From the NCBI GenBank assembly GCA_027001815.1, contig JALTLT010000144.1, positions 1 through 5,942 on the forward strand: a DNA stretch of 5,942 nt, written 5' to 3'. Positions within the stretch are counted from its first letter, which is position 1, and each line of letters starts with the position of its first letter. This stretch comes from Gammaproteobacteria bacterium. Its GTDB lineage: Bacteria > Pseudomonadota > Gammaproteobacteria > JALTLT01. This document shows, in pieces, positions 5,215 to 5,942 of the stretch. Both the position numbers and the translations under genes were made by a program. Below the pieces are notes generated by a model. The model was not told the origin of the DNA, ran no database searches, and saw nothing but the letters and a program-made list of their open reading frames with translations.

Positions 5215-5224
5215 CGGCCCGTCA
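5212..5224. repeat. Palindrome joining the convergent gpsA and fixH stop codons
   Basis: TGACGG C CCGTCA is a perfect inverted repeat with 6-bp arms. The left TGA is the gpsA stop, and the right TCA is the fixH stop read on the other strand. With only 7 bp between the genes it could form a small hairpin in either transcript, but it lacks T-runs and is short, so it is at most a weak shared terminator element. Confidence 0.45.
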
Positions 5225-5746
5225 GGGCGTGGCGGGCTCGCCGCCCAGCACCAGCCGATCCCCGCCCTTGACGCGGCTCTTGCGGACCAGCCGCCACGCC
5301 TGGTCGAGCGGTTCCACGCGCACCAGCCACTCACCCTCCTGCAGGCCGTCGAAGGCGGCACGATAACGCCCCTCTCCATCCCGCGCCAGCACCACCTGGT
5401 GATCCCGCTCGGCGAGCGTGGGATGGGTCATCATCAGTTGCAGGGCAGGCGGAGGTGTGAAGGGACGGCTGCTGCTGAGCTCCAGCAGCAGCTCTCCGTC
5501 CTGCGCCGGCATCAGCAGTTCGGCGCGCAGCCCCAGCTCGACCGCCCGCCGCTCCCGCGCCAGATCCTTGTTGATGGCCAGACCCTGCTTGTAGTAGTCG
5601 TCCACCACCAGGGCATCGGGTTGGTGCATGGCGATCAGCAGGGTGGCGATCCCGGCCACCACGGTGGTGGCCGGCAGGGAGATGACGAACCAGGGCCAGA
5701 ACTGGCGATACCAGGGGGTATCGTCCTCCTCGGGAAACACCATCAC
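5222..5746 (-). CDS. fixH: FixH-family cbb3 oxidase assembly protein
   Basis: A small inner-membrane protein needed for biogenesis of cytochrome cbb3 oxidase, the high-affinity terminal oxidase used at low oxygen; its precise molecular role is not established. It has 174 residues. A short charged N-terminus is followed by RQFWPWFVISLP and one membrane segment (about residues 19-40), then the family signature DDYYKQGLAIN (49-59). The rest is a soluble domain expected on the periplasmic side. Start is either GTG (5746-5744), overlapping the ccoG stop by 4 nt, or ATG (5743-5741), overlapping by 1 nt as TGATG; either implies translational coupling to ccoG. In many bacteria the next genes are ccoI (copper ATPase) and ccoS, but here the downstream neighbour is convergent gpsA, so those must lie elsewhere or be absent. 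Confidence 0.92.
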   Translation of the reverse strand: MMVFPEEDDTPWYRQFWPWFVISLPATTVVAGIATLLIAMHQPDALVVDDYYKQGLAINKDLARERRAVELGLRAELLMPAQDGELLLELSSSRPFTPPPALQLMMTHPTLAERDHQVVLARDGEGRYRAAFDGLQEGEWLVRVEPLDQAWRLVRKSRVKGGDRLVLGGEPATP

Positions 5747-5942
5747 CGTATCACCGGGCCGATGAACCGGGTGGGCTGGGCCAGCGGCTCATCCTCTCCA
5801 TCCAGGGGGGTCATTACGAACTCGATCTCGGTCACCGGCCGTTTCAGCACCACCGGATCGACCCGCACCTGCACGTCGATGGAGGCGAGTTCGCCGGGCG
5901 CCACCTCGATCTCCCCGTAACGGTTGATCAGCTCCATCTCCG
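5743..5942 (-). CDS. ccoG: Cytochrome c oxidase accessory protein CcoG, C-terminal end (partial)
   Basis: Only about 66 C-terminal residues are in the window; the gene continues beyond the right edge. The fragment reads ELINRYGEIEVAPGELASIDVQVRVDP and ends EPLAQPTRFIGPVIR. This matches the immunoglobulin-like C-terminal domain of CcoG/FixG/RdxA, with the typical closing RFIGP. CcoG is a membrane polyferredoxin implicated in copper reduction for cbb3 oxidase assembly; its iron-sulfur and membrane parts are not visible here. Assignment rests on this domain end plus the directly coupled fixH, a standard ccoG partner. The ccoNOQP structural genes are expected upstream, to the right of the window. 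Confidence 0.85.
   Translation of the reverse strand, partial: EMELINRYGEIEVAPGELASIDVQVRVDPVVLKRPVTEIEFVMTPLDGEDEPLAQPTRFIGPVIR

Noticed and set aside
5153..5920. Plus-strand open frame of 255 codons opposite fixH and ccoG
   Set aside because: fixH and ccoG signatures on the minus strand account for this DNA, and the plus-strand product is low complexity.

Overview
The window looks like chromosomal DNA of a GC-rich gammaproteobacterium, perhaps one of the sulfur-oxidising or halophilic Chromatiales (Ectothiorhodospiraceae-like). This is inferred from gene content: SecB, TrxC, CcoG/FixH and GpsA occur together, and the order resembles the E. coli gpmM-yibN-grxC-secB-gpsA block. No rRNA or other phylogenetic marker is present, so the assignment is soft. 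I see no mobile element, tRNA, rRNA or CRISPR array.

Layout. On the minus strand, gpmI (17-1564) encodes a complete cofactor-independent phosphoglycerate mutase. It is followed by a gene-free divergent region (1565-2130). In that region an AT-rich island carries a good sigma70-type promoter firing rightward (about 1931-1957). The transcript would begin with a leader of about 167 nt that can fold into a closed multi-branched structure (1970-2101). Rightward then come an ArsR-family regulator (2131-2481), a membrane-anchored single-domain rhodanese of the YibN type (2584-3009), thioredoxin 2 trxC (3109-3543), secB (3655-4143) and gpsA (4201-5214). Converging on gpsA with only 7 bp between stop codons is a minus-strand pair: fixH (5222-5746) and the C-terminal end of ccoG (5743 to window edge), both cytochrome cbb3 oxidase assembly factors.

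How the genes may work together. gpmI, secB and gpsA are housekeeping genes (glycolysis, protein export chaperone, glycerol-3-phosphate for phospholipids). The insert that differs from the E. coli order is an ArsR regulator in front of the rhodanese, and a trxC gene where E. coli has grxC. The ArsR protein has exactly two cysteines, C46 and C112, in the helix positions and with the 66-residue spacing of the dithiol switch in the persulfide sensors SqrR/BigR/YgaV. With a rhodanese and a thioredoxin downstream, this suggests a small sulfane-sulfur sensing and handling module embedded in a conserved housekeeping block. That function is inference; the cysteine pattern and gene order are seen directly.

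The three intergenic gaps between arsR, yibN, trxC and secB each contain a strong inverted repeat without a T-run. They look more like mRNA processing or stability elements, or partial attenuators, than like classical terminators.
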